A stretch of 21,518 bases of DNA from a virus. The notes under the pieces were generated by a model that was given only the letters and a program-made list of their open reading frames with translations, was not told the DNA's origin and made no database searches. This document shows, piece after piece, positions 13,232-20,597 of this stretch (the first letter of the stretch is position 1; every line of letters begins with the position of its first letter). Both the position numbers and the translations under genes were made by a program. Where the stretch lies: positions 1-21,518 of IMG/VR virus record IMGVR_UViG_3300040801_005901; one strand, given 5' to 3'.

Positions 13232-13576
13232 TTATTGAATGACAGAAAGATTGCCAGGAAAAGAAGGAAAACCAATACCCAAAGTTCCTTGAATATCCCT
13301 ACCAAGTTTGTCCTTTTGGTCTGTATACCACATGCTCACATTAGCTTCAGTAAGGGCAGAATTGACATTTTCTTTGATTTTTTCAATAGAAATCCCGTCA
13401 TCGCCTTCACGAAGGCCAACTTGCGCAAGCAAGGCGTCCCTTTCAGTTTTGTTGTTCGCGTTTTCTGGAGAAACTGAAACTTGAGCAATTTTATACTCTT
13501 CAGTAACCAAAAACCTTGCTGCAAATATAGAAGCAGGCGCTCCCCCATCGTTGTTGTACAAGAAAATAGTCCTCAT
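13232..13576 (-). CDS. Unknown small protein between sheath and tube
   Basis: A 114-residue protein I do not recognise. It starts MRTIFLYNNDGGAPASIFAARFLVTEEY, a likely strand-helix start, has a central charged helical part (NNKTERDALLAQVGLREGDDGISIEKIKENVNSAL), and ends with GTLGIGFPSFPGNLSVIQ. No catalytic, metal or membrane motif is visible. It is 10 bases after the sheath gene and 6 before the tube gene, so it shares their expression. A structural or assembly role in the tail shaft is likely from position alone. Confidence 0.5.
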   Translation of the reverse strand: MRTIFLYNNDGGAPASIFAARFLVTEEYKIAQVSVSPENANNKTERDALLAQVGLREGDDGISIEKIKENVNSALTEANVSMWYTDQKDKLGRDIQGTLGIGFPSFPGNLSVIQ

Positions 13577-13586
13577 TTTATCAATT

Positions 13587-15533
13587 TTAATTGTTAACGC
13601 TTGTGTCCAATATAACTCCAGTAAAGAATAACTTGTTTATCGGGCCGTTGGGTTCATAACCGTATTCTATAAACAAATTGTCCTCCCTTCTTTTGACTGA
13701 AACTTGTGTGAAACTTATTATCAGGCCGTCCTGGCTACTTGTAGCCGTTCTGAACCCTAAATAATTCGCAACAAAATTTTTCACTGTTTCAGTACTTGTT
13801 TGCGCCCTGTTAGAGCCAACAAGATTTTGCCTCCTACTATTCAAAATAAGCTCCTTGTTCAACTGCGCCCCTATCCTCATAATAGTATGCTCAAAGCTCG
13901 TTCCAGTAGGATCATAAAGCTGAGAATTCTTTTGCATAGTATTGATCGCTTGGTTTATAGCAAAACCAATGTTTTCAATATACTTGAAATGAAAAACCCC
14001 CTTCCTCAAAGCCTTTTCGCGCTCTTTTTTATTTAACTCATGATTGACTCCGTCAATACCAACTGACTTCCAAGTCCCAGGAACTTGAGGCTGCAAACCT
14101 GCCAGCCTACCAACAGCAACAGCAGCACTGTACAAGGGGGACAAATTCCTTTGCGCTCCCCCACGTAAATTTTCAGAAATACCAGAATGAACAACGTGAA
14201 CATAAGGGCTGTCAAAAAACTCCGCTATTGCTACGGAACTATCAGTCCCTGCATCAAACTTTGTTGAATCCTCACCACCCCCTATAAATAAAAAGCGCTT
14301 GAACTCGGCATCATCTATGATATGCTGCAAGAGCTTTGTATTTTTAACATCAGTAGCATCAGCCCCAAACAAATCTGTCACAACATAGGTGAAGTCTACG
14401 CCCTCCGCTATATTTTCAAGAACATCATCAAAATCAGAAGGGTTAAAAGTGTCAGTCCCCCCTGTTGCAAGTATGTTATTAGGATAATCATCCAACAAAG
14501 TTGGGTAAGCAACACCCCTGAAAGGGCTGTAGGAGGCCCCGTTATAAATATCAAATTCTTTCAAATAAAAGTTTTGATTGAAATCAAAACTCCCCCTCAA
14601 ATCCCTTTCAAGGTCAAAAAAACTTCTGAACTCTTCAGAAGTAAAAACAACATTGAAACCGTCATCAAAAAGCTCTTGTGTTGTTTGTCCTGTGTAAGTT
14701 ACACTCTCGCCTGGCCTGACGCCACTTAACTTTCCCTCTAATATCTCAAAAATAAAAGCATTGGGGTTGTCAACGCCCGCTTTCAACCTCAAGGCATAAC
14801 CTCTGTAAAGATTGCCAAAAAAGTCAAGGCCGTTTGCCCATGAACCTTCTATACGTGGTTGTATAACAATATTGGCCCCATAGGTACGAGTGGTTGTTTG
14901 TTCTACAATTTCTACAAGAAAACCAGCCCCATCGTCAGGCAAACCTTCAACTTCGTAAATTCCAGAAATCGAATCATCATATAAACCGTCAGAAGTTACA
15001 GTTATAGAATCAACAACCCCTCCGTTCACAGTCAAACTCAAAAACCCCCCTGACAACTTCCTTGCAGGAGAAGGAGGCAAAATTTCAACTGAATAAGTAC
15101 CGTCTGTGTAACCAGAACCTGCGTTTGAAATAGTGGCTGTGTCGATAGAATACAAGGTCAAATCCTCTCCTCCATGGTCAAAAGCCATAGTTGCTGCCGT
15201 GGTTGTTGCTGCCTTCACATAGAAGAGCCTTTCAGTTCCGTCTATCCCCACATCAGGATTAAAAAGGAACCTCGCTAAATCGTAAATTTGGCCCCCTTTA
15301 ACAAAATGCCTGAATTCACTCAAATCAGTGAAAGACCTTATAGATTTTGCCCCCTGCGAAAGCTCACCGTTTATACCAACAGCGCCAAAATTTTGTTCAA
15401 CGTTGCCCGTGTCTATCACCAAAACATTTCCGGAAGTGGCAGTAGTCGGCTGCACCGGAACACCGCTCGTTTGCCTTGCGTATGCTCCTGGTTCTATGAT
15501 TTTTTTTCCATCAAAATTAACAGTGGTCGCCAT
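13587..15533 (-). CDS. Contractile tail sheath protein
   Basis: A 648-residue sheath subunit, the part that shortens to drive the tube through the envelope. N-terminal: a strand bearing IIEPGAYARQTSGVPVQP (12-29) followed by SGNVLVIDTG (34-43), the common sheath start. Residues 70-110 (FTDLSEFRHFV, then LFYVKAATTTAA) and 215-330 (GSWANGLDFFGNLY, then LKAG and DLERDLRGS) fit the sheath core. C-terminal: HTIMRIGAQLNKEL, NYLGFRTATSSQDGLIISF and a closing NKLFFTGVILDTSV strand, the conserved domain that wraps the tube. Residues about 126-218 carry an insert with GSGYTDGTYSV, a repeat type seen in phage fibres and decorations. It is 3 bases after the 82-residue gene. Confidence 0.9.
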   Translation of the reverse strand: MATTVNFDGKKIIEPGAYARQTSGVPVQPTTATSGNVLVIDTGNVEQNFGAVGINGELSQGAKSIRSFTDLSEFRHFVKGGQIYDLARFLFNPDVGIDGTERLFYVKAATTTAATMAFDHGGEDLTLYSIDTATISNAGSGYTDGTYSVEILPPSPARKLSGGFLSLTVNGGVVDSITVTSDGLYDDSISGIYEVEGLPDDGAGFLVEIVEQTTTRTYGANIVIQPRIEGSWANGLDFFGNLYRGYALRLKAGVDNPNAFIFEILEGKLSGVRPGESVTYTGQTTQELFDDGFNVVFTSEEFRSFFDLERDLRGSFDFNQNFYLKEFDIYNGASYSPFRGVAYPTLLDDYPNNILATGGTDTFNPSDFDDVLENIAEGVDFTYVVTDLFGADATDVKNTKLLQHIIDDAEFKRFLFIGGGEDSTKFDAGTDSSVAIAEFFDSPYVHVVHSGISENLRGGAQRNLSPLYSAAVAVGRLAGLQPQVPGTWKSVGIDGVNHELNKKEREKALRKGVFHFKYIENIGFAINQAINTMQKNSQLYDPTGTSFEHTIMRIGAQLNKELILNSRRQNLVGSNRAQTSTETVKNFVANYLGFRTATSSQDGLIISFTQVSVKRREDNLFIEYGYEPNGPINKLFFTGVILDTSVNN

Positions 15534-15536
15534 ACC

Positions 15537-15785
15537 TTACTTTTGTATTGTGAAATTCTTTGTTAAAAATTGCTTCCATTCTTGGGAAGTCTTTTGCAAG
15601 CCTTTGTAATGTTTTTTCATAACCTTTTGATCCCTTACAGAAATCCCTCCATTGCGGTTTATGAAGTCATCTACAGAAATTTTCCTGCTCGTCGCCAAAA
15701 CTTCTTTCACCGTTTTGCCATTTTCAGGGCTTCCATTAGTGGAAGTTTTCGTAGTTTCATTTTTGACTTTTTTCGTTGCAGCCAT
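15537..15785 (-). CDS. Small basic protein upstream of sheath
   Basis: An 82-residue Lys- and Thr-rich protein. The first 30 residues are low-complexity and probably disordered (KKVKNETTKTSTNGSPENG); residues 30-82 predict two or three helices (KISVDDFINR, VRDQKVMKKHYKGL, SQEWKQFLTKNF). No known family is recognised. It follows a 39-base gap after the tail terminator gene, one of the few real gaps here, and runs into the sheath gene after 3 bases. The gap contains a TTATTATAAC stretch but no convincing promoter. Codon use and strand fit a true gene; the role is unknown. Confidence 0.5.
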   Translation of the reverse strand: MAATKKVKNETTKTSTNGSPENGKTVKEVLATSRKISVDDFINRNGGISVRDQKVMKKHYKGLQKTSQEWKQFLTKNFTIQK

Positions 15786-15824
15786 AATTTGTGTTTTTCA
15801 TTGTTATAATAACTCTTGAAAAAT

Positions 15825-16478
15825 CTATTGATTCCCTTCAAAAAAGACACCCCTCAAAACGTCTTTACTCAAGGTATTTCTTATTTCTTGCTCATAAAAA
15901 AAAGATAAATTGACATTCCTTGTATAAACATGATCTGGTATCAAGGAATTGTCCATTTGTATGTCTTGTCCACTTATTTTCACGTCCCTCATACCATTAA
16001 GCTCAAGTTGATCGTAAAGCATGACAAGCATAATCTTTACAAAACTATAAATCAATAAAACCTCATTCATATTGTCACTTGCTATGAGCAAATTGTAAGT
16101 GGATCTGAAATAATAAGTATTCAAAAAAACATAGCTTTCCCCCTCTTCAACCCATTGAACACCCCTGTCAAAATCTATATTTTGTTCAGAACTCTCTTCA
16201 GAAGGCAACATAATATGAACAACGGGATAACGAACCTTTTCGCTGTTAAAACCGTATTTGATATCCAACTGCCTTTGCCCTTTTCTTAAAAATACGTGTT
16301 TAGCTTGTTCAAACCAATCGTATTTTTCATAAACAAGGCTTCTTTTCACATTATCCTTCCCAAACAAGCCATAAAGCAAAGACTTTTTTTCATCACCTTT
16401 GTGCTCTTCATAATCCTTGACTATGAGCTCTTTAGCATACTCAAGGATTTGCAGTATTGTATTTTCTGGTATCGTCAT
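15825..16478 (-). CDS. Probable tail terminator / neck protein
   Basis: A 217-residue protein just before the sheath block, where gp15-like or gpU-like terminators are found. The visible core is RYPVVHIMLPSEE (83-95), a long FLNTYYFRSTYNLLIASDNMNEVLLIYSFVKIML segment (about 118-151), then GMRDVKISGQDIQMD and LIPDHVYTRNVNLSF. This combination (paired strands, SDN.NEVLLIY helix, 'GQDI' hairpin, closing strand) is what I expect from proteins capping the tail in large myoviruses. No catalytic residues are seen. The start overlaps the preceding gene by 4 bases (ATGA type). Function from family resemblance and order. Confidence 0.55.
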   Translation of the reverse strand: MTIPENTILQILEYAKELIVKDYEEHKGDEKKSLLYGLFGKDNVKRSLVYEKYDWFEQAKHVFLRKGQRQLDIKYGFNSEKVRYPVVHIMLPSEESSEQNIDFDRGVQWVEEGESYVFLNTYYFRSTYNLLIASDNMNEVLLIYSFVKIMLVMLYDQLELNGMRDVKISGQDIQMDNSLIPDHVYTRNVNLSFFYEQEIRNTLSKDVLRGVFFEGNQ

Positions 16479-17179
16479 TCTACTAAAACTCTTAACAAAG
16501 ATTCTTGCAATACAGACTCTATATCTGAAGGCCTTATTTGGCCCATTATTTTTGCTGGAGGGAAGCCAGGGTGTATCCAGGAAGAAGGATCGCTTTTTTC
16601 AGAAACCCTACGAAAAGTGAAGTATTTAGACCTTGACAAATCAGCATTTGCTTTCCTTTGCAAACCTGCGTAAATCGGCGCCTTATGCTGATAACCAGCA
16701 TGGGAAGTCTTCAAATCCTTAAAAACTTCCGGCAAGGAAGCCTCCCTCAAAGCTGCTCCAGGCGCTAAAGATTTTGCCCTTTTGTAAATAATAGCGGGCA
16801 TTCTACCTGATTTTTTTGAATTAGGCGTGTATTGCCTCAAGGGGATTGTCAAATACCAACCCCCTTCTTTTGTGTAAGAAGTCTTAGGACTTTTTTTGAA
16901 ACCTATCTTCATATCAAAAGACTTCACGCCTTTTTCAATGCTTCTCGCTTTCTCATCAAGGTAGATACTCAAATGATCATCTCCTATTTCTGTTATGAAA
17001 CCCTCAATAAAAGCCTTTGAACGCCCCCCCAATTTTTCTTTTGAAACAGCCTGAACATTGGCCCTCAAATAATCGCTAACACTTTCAAGAAAATAATACT
17101 TCAATCTATCTTCGTTAACCCTTATTCCTTCAAGGGTTTTGAAAATTTTTTCAAAGTCATATTTAATCTTGAACATCAA
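16475..17179 (-). CDS. Neck / head-tail completion protein, HK97 gp10-like
   Basis: A 234-residue basic protein. Late in the sequence it has SDPSSWIHPGFPPAKIM (196-212), the W.HPG.....i element typical of HK97-gp10-like and related neck proteins, which link the portal end to the tail. N-terminal helices (DFEKIFKTLEG, LKYYFLESVSDYLRANV) and a central RMPAIIYKRAKSLAPGAALRE stretch are consistent. It lies between the zinc-ribbon gene and the terminator gene, overlapping each by 4 bases, so this group of three is translated as a coupled set. No alternative function is suggested by visible motifs. Confidence 0.6.
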   Translation of the reverse strand: MMFKIKYDFEKIFKTLEGIRVNEDRLKYYFLESVSDYLRANVQAVSKEKLGGRSKAFIEGFITEIGDDHLSIYLDEKARSIEKGVKSFDMKIGFKKSPKTSYTKEGGWYLTIPLRQYTPNSKKSGRMPAIIYKRAKSLAPGAALREASLPEVFKDLKTSHAGYQHKAPIYAGLQRKANADLSRSKYFTFRRVSEKSDPSSWIHPGFPPAKIMGQIRPSDIESVLQESLLRVLVE

Positions 17180-17979
17180 TAAAAGCCATTTGGTGTATTA
17201 TCGAAAAACACATCATTTTCTTGCCTATGGTTCATTTCTTCCCACAAATAATGAAGCCTTTTAGCTGTTGAAAGTTGAGGGGCCTGCTTAAACTCACCAT
17301 CATCACAAGTGAATAGCTCTTTAGACTCATCACCGAATAGTTCTCTTTCTATGCTGCTGACATAATAAACAGGATGGTGCTTGTATCTTATTGATAATGT
17401 AGGATAATCAACCCCCTCAAGCACCCCCTTGTTCAAGATTATTTTGTTCTTTTCTACAACATAATCATTTTTTGACAACAACCTCAACTTTTCCCTGGAA
17501 TCAACAAACAAATAAACAAACCTAACAGAAAACGGTTCATAAATCAAAAAAGAAAAGAAATTTTCGTCTTCATCCATCATCAAATGGATAATTTGACTAA
17601 AATTAGACATCAAGTCAAGGTTTTTTACCTTGTCCATGTAAGAAACATCATCTTTGGCCAAGGTAGTCAACTTGATCGAAGTATTGTCCGTTTCTGTATA
17701 ATTCTTGTTGTACTCTGGTTGTCTTTTAAAGCCCTGCATCAAGGCCTTTGTCTTTACCCTTTCTATGTAAAAATACCCTATGCCACCGCAATTTCTACAA
17801 TCAGGCAAGGCGCTATTGTTAGCGCTCGAAGCACAAGGACAAACAAGGGCTTTTTCATGCTCTATGTTGTACCCTTTCTTCAGTATAGCTTGCTCGAAGC
17901 GGTTTAAATCCATGCTAACTTCAGGAAACTCCTTTTTAGCATCCTCCCTTGTTGCGGAAATACCTATGTTCCTTGCCAT
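17176..17979 (-). CDS. Neck-region protein with N-terminal zinc-ribbon-like motif
   Basis: A 267-residue protein. Residues 47-64 hold four Cys in CPC-x11-CRNC spacing (C47, C49, C61, C64) followed by GGIGY, a pattern like zinc ribbons or knuckles of the 'CP.C......DC..CgG.G' type seen in some head-completion proteins of large phages. The rest is mixed alpha/beta with strands around FLIYEPFSVRFVYLFVDS and LSIRYKHHPVYYV and an acidic C terminus. It lies 1 base after the WYL-like gene and overlaps the gp10-like gene by 4 bases. Metal binding and a head-tail joining role are inferred from motif and position. Confidence 0.55.
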   Translation of the reverse strand: MARNIGISATREDAKKEFPEVSMDLNRFEQAILKKGYNIEHEKALVCPCASSANNSALPDCRNCGGIGYFYIERVKTKALMQGFKRQPEYNKNYTETDNTSIKLTTLAKDDVSYMDKVKNLDLMSNFSQIIHLMMDEDENFFSFLIYEPFSVRFVYLFVDSREKLRLLSKNDYVVEKNKIILNKGVLEGVDYPTLSIRYKHHPVYYVSSIERELFGDESKELFTCDDGEFKQAPQLSTAKRLHYLWEEMNHRQENDVFFDNTPNGFY

Positions 17980-17980
17980 A

Positions 17981-18442
17981 TCAACCTTGTATCAATTCCC
18001 AAAAACACTTCTTTATTATTTGCACGTCTATTTCAGACATGTGCTTATCGTTCATACGATACATAGAATTTTCTCGAAATTTGTTAAACCTCGGGGCAAA
18101 TTGTTGTACCCTATCAACTCTAAAAAGCCTCCATTTTGGTGACTTTTTGCTTTTGCTTGTACCTTCATTGAGATAAGCCCTAAAAACCTTGTTGCCCGAA
18201 CTTTTATGTGTTCCTAAAGCAACAGGGCTTACATTTCTGTAGCCAGCCAAAACTTCCTCACCTCCAGGCCCCTTCTCTTCGTAATAAAAATCGATTTTGA
18301 ACCTTTTTCTTATGCAATAAGAAAGGGCTTCTTGTATAGTCTGATCTGACTTTTTGTAAACCTTCTTTATTTGCTTTATACGCTTGTCTTTTATATCTGG
18401 CAAACGTATGCTAATTTTTTCTTCTTGGTCTTCTTTTTTCAT
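17981..18442 (-). CDS. WYL-domain-like protein
   Basis: A 153-residue protein, basic, whose core (about 35-117) fits the WYL fold: an initial helix with IQEALSYCIRKR, strand KIDFYYEEKG, then RNVSPVALG (69-77), the VFRAYL strand (86-91) in the place of the signature W-Y-L, and WRLFRVDRVQQF (104-115), matching the 'R.FrldRI..v' end. WYL domains bind ligands or nucleic acids and are best known from transcription factors and CRISPR regulators. No DNA-binding helix-turn-helix precedes it; the first 35 residues are charged and helical. It lies between the head-tail adaptor and zinc-ribbon genes with 1-base gaps, so it is expressed as a virion gene. It may be a structural reuse of the fold. Confidence 0.6.
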   Translation of the reverse strand: MKKEDQEEKISIRLPDIKDKRIKQIKKVYKKSDQTIQEALSYCIRKRFKIDFYYEEKGPGGEEVLAGYRNVSPVALGTHKSSGNKVFRAYLNEGTSKSKKSPKWRLFRVDRVQQFAPRFNKFRENSMYRMNDKHMSEIDVQIIKKCFWELIQG

Positions 18443-18443
18443 T

Positions 18444-19277
18444 TTAGGCTGTGTTGAAGGAAAGCTCCCTGTATTTGCTTTTCAAAAGATAAAGCTGACC
18501 ACTATGCTTGTATTTTTGGTCTCCGTATAAGTCTGACATGTATTGCTTTATACGAGCACCATAAATGCCACTCTCAGCACTTTTCAACAAACTTGTACTT
18601 TGACTCAACCCGTCAAGGCTTATTGAAAAGGAATTCAAACCTACACCAAAAAATATATCGCCAAGTATGGCAAACAACTGAACGGCAGCCAACTTACCAA
18701 TCACATCAATAATTTCGGGCGGTATCTTATCAAAACCCGTCACATAAGTTGATTCCCAATAATTAGGGATGTACATACCCTTTGTAACAAGCAACATTGG
18801 CGAGGCCCCTAAAAAGTTTATACCACTAAACCTTTGTCCAGTCTTTTTTGTCCCCCCAGGAACAACATGAAAAGAACGGAAGTAAACTTGCCTGTCAACA
18901 TCAGAACTATTGGTTTCAGACCTTGTGCTCAACCAATCCTGAACGTATTCAACAACAGGTGTATCATTATAAATGCCATCAAGACTAAAGGCCCTTTTTA
19001 CAGGCCAAGTTGTACTGACAAAACCCCAATTCCTAAATTCCTCTATATCGAAAGAAGTCCTTTCTGAAACAACTTGCTTGAACAACTTTATTTTCAAGAA
19101 CTCCTCCACAGACCTTTGAGCAACTAAAATCTTTTGCCTCAAAGTTTCATAAGTCAGCTCTTCACCCTCTTTGGTACAAATTGGTATACCATGAAAATAC
19201 AATTCCAAAAGCTCACTGGGATTTATAGCGAGCTCTGGTTGGTTTTTAAACCTTATTTTTTGTTCAAGTTTAGCCAT
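18444..19277 (-). CDS. Head-tail connector / adaptor (gp6-like)
   Basis: A 277-residue protein. Motifs fit phage adaptor proteins that bind beneath the portal: an N-terminal helical part with a YETLRQKILVAQRSVEEFL helix, a middle strand section ending in YVTGFDKIPPEIIDVIGKLAA (178-198), the 'y..Gy..iP..i..ai..laa' element of gp6-like connectors, then SISLDGLSQSTS (218-229), a Ser-Gly motif found in adaptors of several large myoviruses, and the helix YGARIKQYMSDLYG. No enzyme motif. It follows the FAD oxidoreductase gene by 4 bases and precedes the WYL-like gene by 1. The family assignment is moderately secure. Confidence 0.6.
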   Translation of the reverse strand: MAKLEQKIRFKNQPELAINPSELLELYFHGIPICTKEGEELTYETLRQKILVAQRSVEEFLKIKLFKQVVSERTSFDIEEFRNWGFVSTTWPVKRAFSLDGIYNDTPVVEYVQDWLSTRSETNSSDVDRQVYFRSFHVVPGGTKKTGQRFSGINFLGASPMLLVTKGMYIPNYWESTYVTGFDKIPPEIIDVIGKLAAVQLFAILGDIFFGVGLNSFSISLDGLSQSTSLLKSAESGIYGARIKQYMSDLYGDQKYKHSGQLYLLKSKYRELSFNTA

Positions 19278-19281
19278 AACA

Positions 19282-20109
19282 TCAGTTTTTCATCATTTCA
19301 TAGCTCTTTTTGGCTAAATATCCCGCAAGTATCGTGCCGTTTTTAGCTGTGCCCGTCAAAACCAACAAATCTTTGTCCATTGACTTCACAAAATCAACAT
19401 CTCCACTTTTCAAATAGGGCCTGCAACCTTCCAAAACATCAACAATGTGCTTTTCCTTGAAACCAAAGTCAAAAAATTGGTCGTAAAGCCTTTGCTTGTT
19501 TTTTTCAACCATTTTCACAGAAGACTTTTTTTCTGGAAAAAAGTTGATAGAAGTTCCGTTAGCAAAATAAAAAAGCTCATTGTCCATTTCAAAACCAACT
19601 ATTTGTTTGTAAGGCATCCAGGCTTTGTAAATGTTTTCAGACAAAACCTTTTTTGAGTGAAAAACCATACCCCACTTTGGCGTAACATGAAGGGGCGGGT
19701 AATTTGACTTTTTCAACAAATCATCCACAACATGACCACAAGCTAAAACAACCTTGTCTGCCTCAAATTCCCCCTCTTTGGTCATTATTTTGTTGTTTGA
19801 AACAGCTTGAACTCGTTCTTCAAGAACTTCCACCCCCCCTATGATTCTTTCAGGAGGGCAATAATCAAATTCCTTACCCCCTAATTCTTTTTTTGTGATA
19901 GTTGCAAAATTCGAAAGCACCTCAAGACCTTCTTCAGCCATGGGTGCTATCGTTTTGTTGATAAAAGAAGAATTATAAATGCCAGCAGAGCACTTACTTG
20001 CAGCGTAAGGCGTCTTCACATCGAACAAAAAGCATTCAGCCCCTTGAGCTTCATAATACCTTTTGCACATTGAACCTATTATGCCACCGCCAACAACTAT
20101 TATTCTCAT
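19282..20109 (-). CDS. FAD-dependent oxidoreductase, DAO family
   Basis: A 275-residue enzyme-like protein. The N terminus is a Rossmann dinucleotide fold: VVGGGIIG (5-12) gives GxGxxG at G7, G9, G12, with the acidic D30 at the end of the second strand to bind the FAD ribose. AASKCSAGIYN (36-46) matches the 'aS..naG.l' element that contacts the flavin in DAO proteins. KVVLACG (119-125) is the second FAD motif. GCRPYLKSGDVDFV (228-241) and LVLTGTAKNGTILAG (249-263) match the C-terminal 'G.RP...D' and 'GH...G' parts. DAO enzymes oxidise amines, amino acids or glycerol-phosphate; at 275 residues this one is shorter than usual (about 370-400), so the substrate-binding domain is reduced. It lies between two head genes with 11- and 4-base gaps. 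The substrate is unknown. Confidence 0.82.
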   Translation of the reverse strand: MRIIVVGGGIIGSMCKRYYEAQGAECFLFDVKTPYAASKCSAGIYNSSFINKTIAPMAEEGLEVLSNFATITKKELGGKEFDYCPPERIIGGVEVLEERVQAVSNNKIMTKEGEFEADKVVLACGHVVDDLLKKSNYPPLHVTPKWGMVFHSKKVLSENIYKAWMPYKQIVGFEMDNELFYFANGTSINFFPEKKSSVKMVEKNKQRLYDQFFDFGFKEKHIVDVLEGCRPYLKSGDVDFVKSMDKDLLVLTGTAKNGTILAGYLAKKSYEMMKN

Positions 20110-20120
20110 GATGAAAAACT

Positions 20121-20519
20121 TTATTTTTCATCATTTGAACCTTCTTCGTCTTGTTCTTCTCCCCCCTTCAATTCACTTTCATCAATTTTTTGAAGCGCAA
20201 AAGCAACAAGCTCTTTTTTGCGCTTGGCGTTCTTCAAAATCTCTTTTTCCTCCACCCCCACGTCAAGCAAAATTTGCTTGATTTCTGAAACACTTTTAGA
20301 AGAAAGTTCTTCTTCAATGCCCTTTTCCACTTTTTGAGAAGCTTCTCCCTTGTCAAGAACAATTTCCCAACTTTCAATAGTAGCCACCTTGTCAGCAACA
20401 TTTTCTTCAACCTCTATGCAGCCGTTGGAGTCAAACTCTTTTTTGCCTACAATAGGTAAGTTGACTTGCTTAACACCTTGGTTGAACAAAGACAAATTTT
20501 GTATGAAAACCTTTCCCAT
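20121..20519 (-). CDS. Small head protein with HeH/LEM-like helix pair
   Basis: A 132-residue acidic protein directly after the capsid gene and its terminator. The N-terminal half is beta-like (FIQNLSLFNQGVKQVNLPIVG, then SNGCIEVEENVADKVATIESWEIV), resembling small proteins next to capsid genes. Residues about 74-112 (SKSVSEIKQILLDVG, then EEKEILKNAKRKKELVAFALQKI) form the two-helix pattern of HeH/LEM/SAP-like domains, often seen at the end of phage head proteins. The last 20 residues are acidic. A head-tail joining, scaffolding or minor head role is plausible; no further motif decides. The start follows AAAAAATAGTAAA with no Shine-Dalgarno. Confidence 0.55.
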   Translation of the reverse strand: MGKVFIQNLSLFNQGVKQVNLPIVGKKEFDSNGCIEVEENVADKVATIESWEIVLDKGEASQKVEKGIEEELSSKSVSEIKQILLDVGVEEKEILKNAKRKKELVAFALQKIDESELKGGEEQDEEGSNDEK

Positions 20520-20537
20520 TTTTACTATTTTTTGGTG

Positions 20538-20574
20538 AAAAAAAGCCGACCGATTTGTTATTCAGTCGGCTTTT
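20538..20574 (-). terminator. Intrinsic terminator after the capsid gene
   Basis: GCCGAC (20545-20550) and GTCGGC (20565-20570) pair perfectly across a 14-base loop, and four A-T pairs extend the stem. On the minus strand the stem is followed by seven T, so it stops transcripts leaving the capsid gene. It occupies the middle of the 78-base gap before the 132-residue gene. I see no promoter between it and that gene. Confidence 0.88.
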
Positions 20575-20597
20575 GTATGACTCAAATCAAAACCCCA

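Noticed and set aside
13336-13548. Second minus-strand frame inside the 114-residue gene
   Set aside because: Starts with a GERLLLYLQQGFWLL-like sequence but is only a phase shadow of the gene, which has better spacing to both neighbours.
15786-15824. Possible promoter (TTATTATAAC) in the 39-base gap before the 82-residue gene
   Set aside because: No paired -35 element and no Bacteroidota-type TAnnTTTG box; an AT-rich gap gives such strings by chance.
16685-16701. Inverted repeat ATGCTG-ATAAC-CAGCAT
   Set aside because: Only six pairs, within the gp10-like coding region, with no T tract on either side; probably chance.
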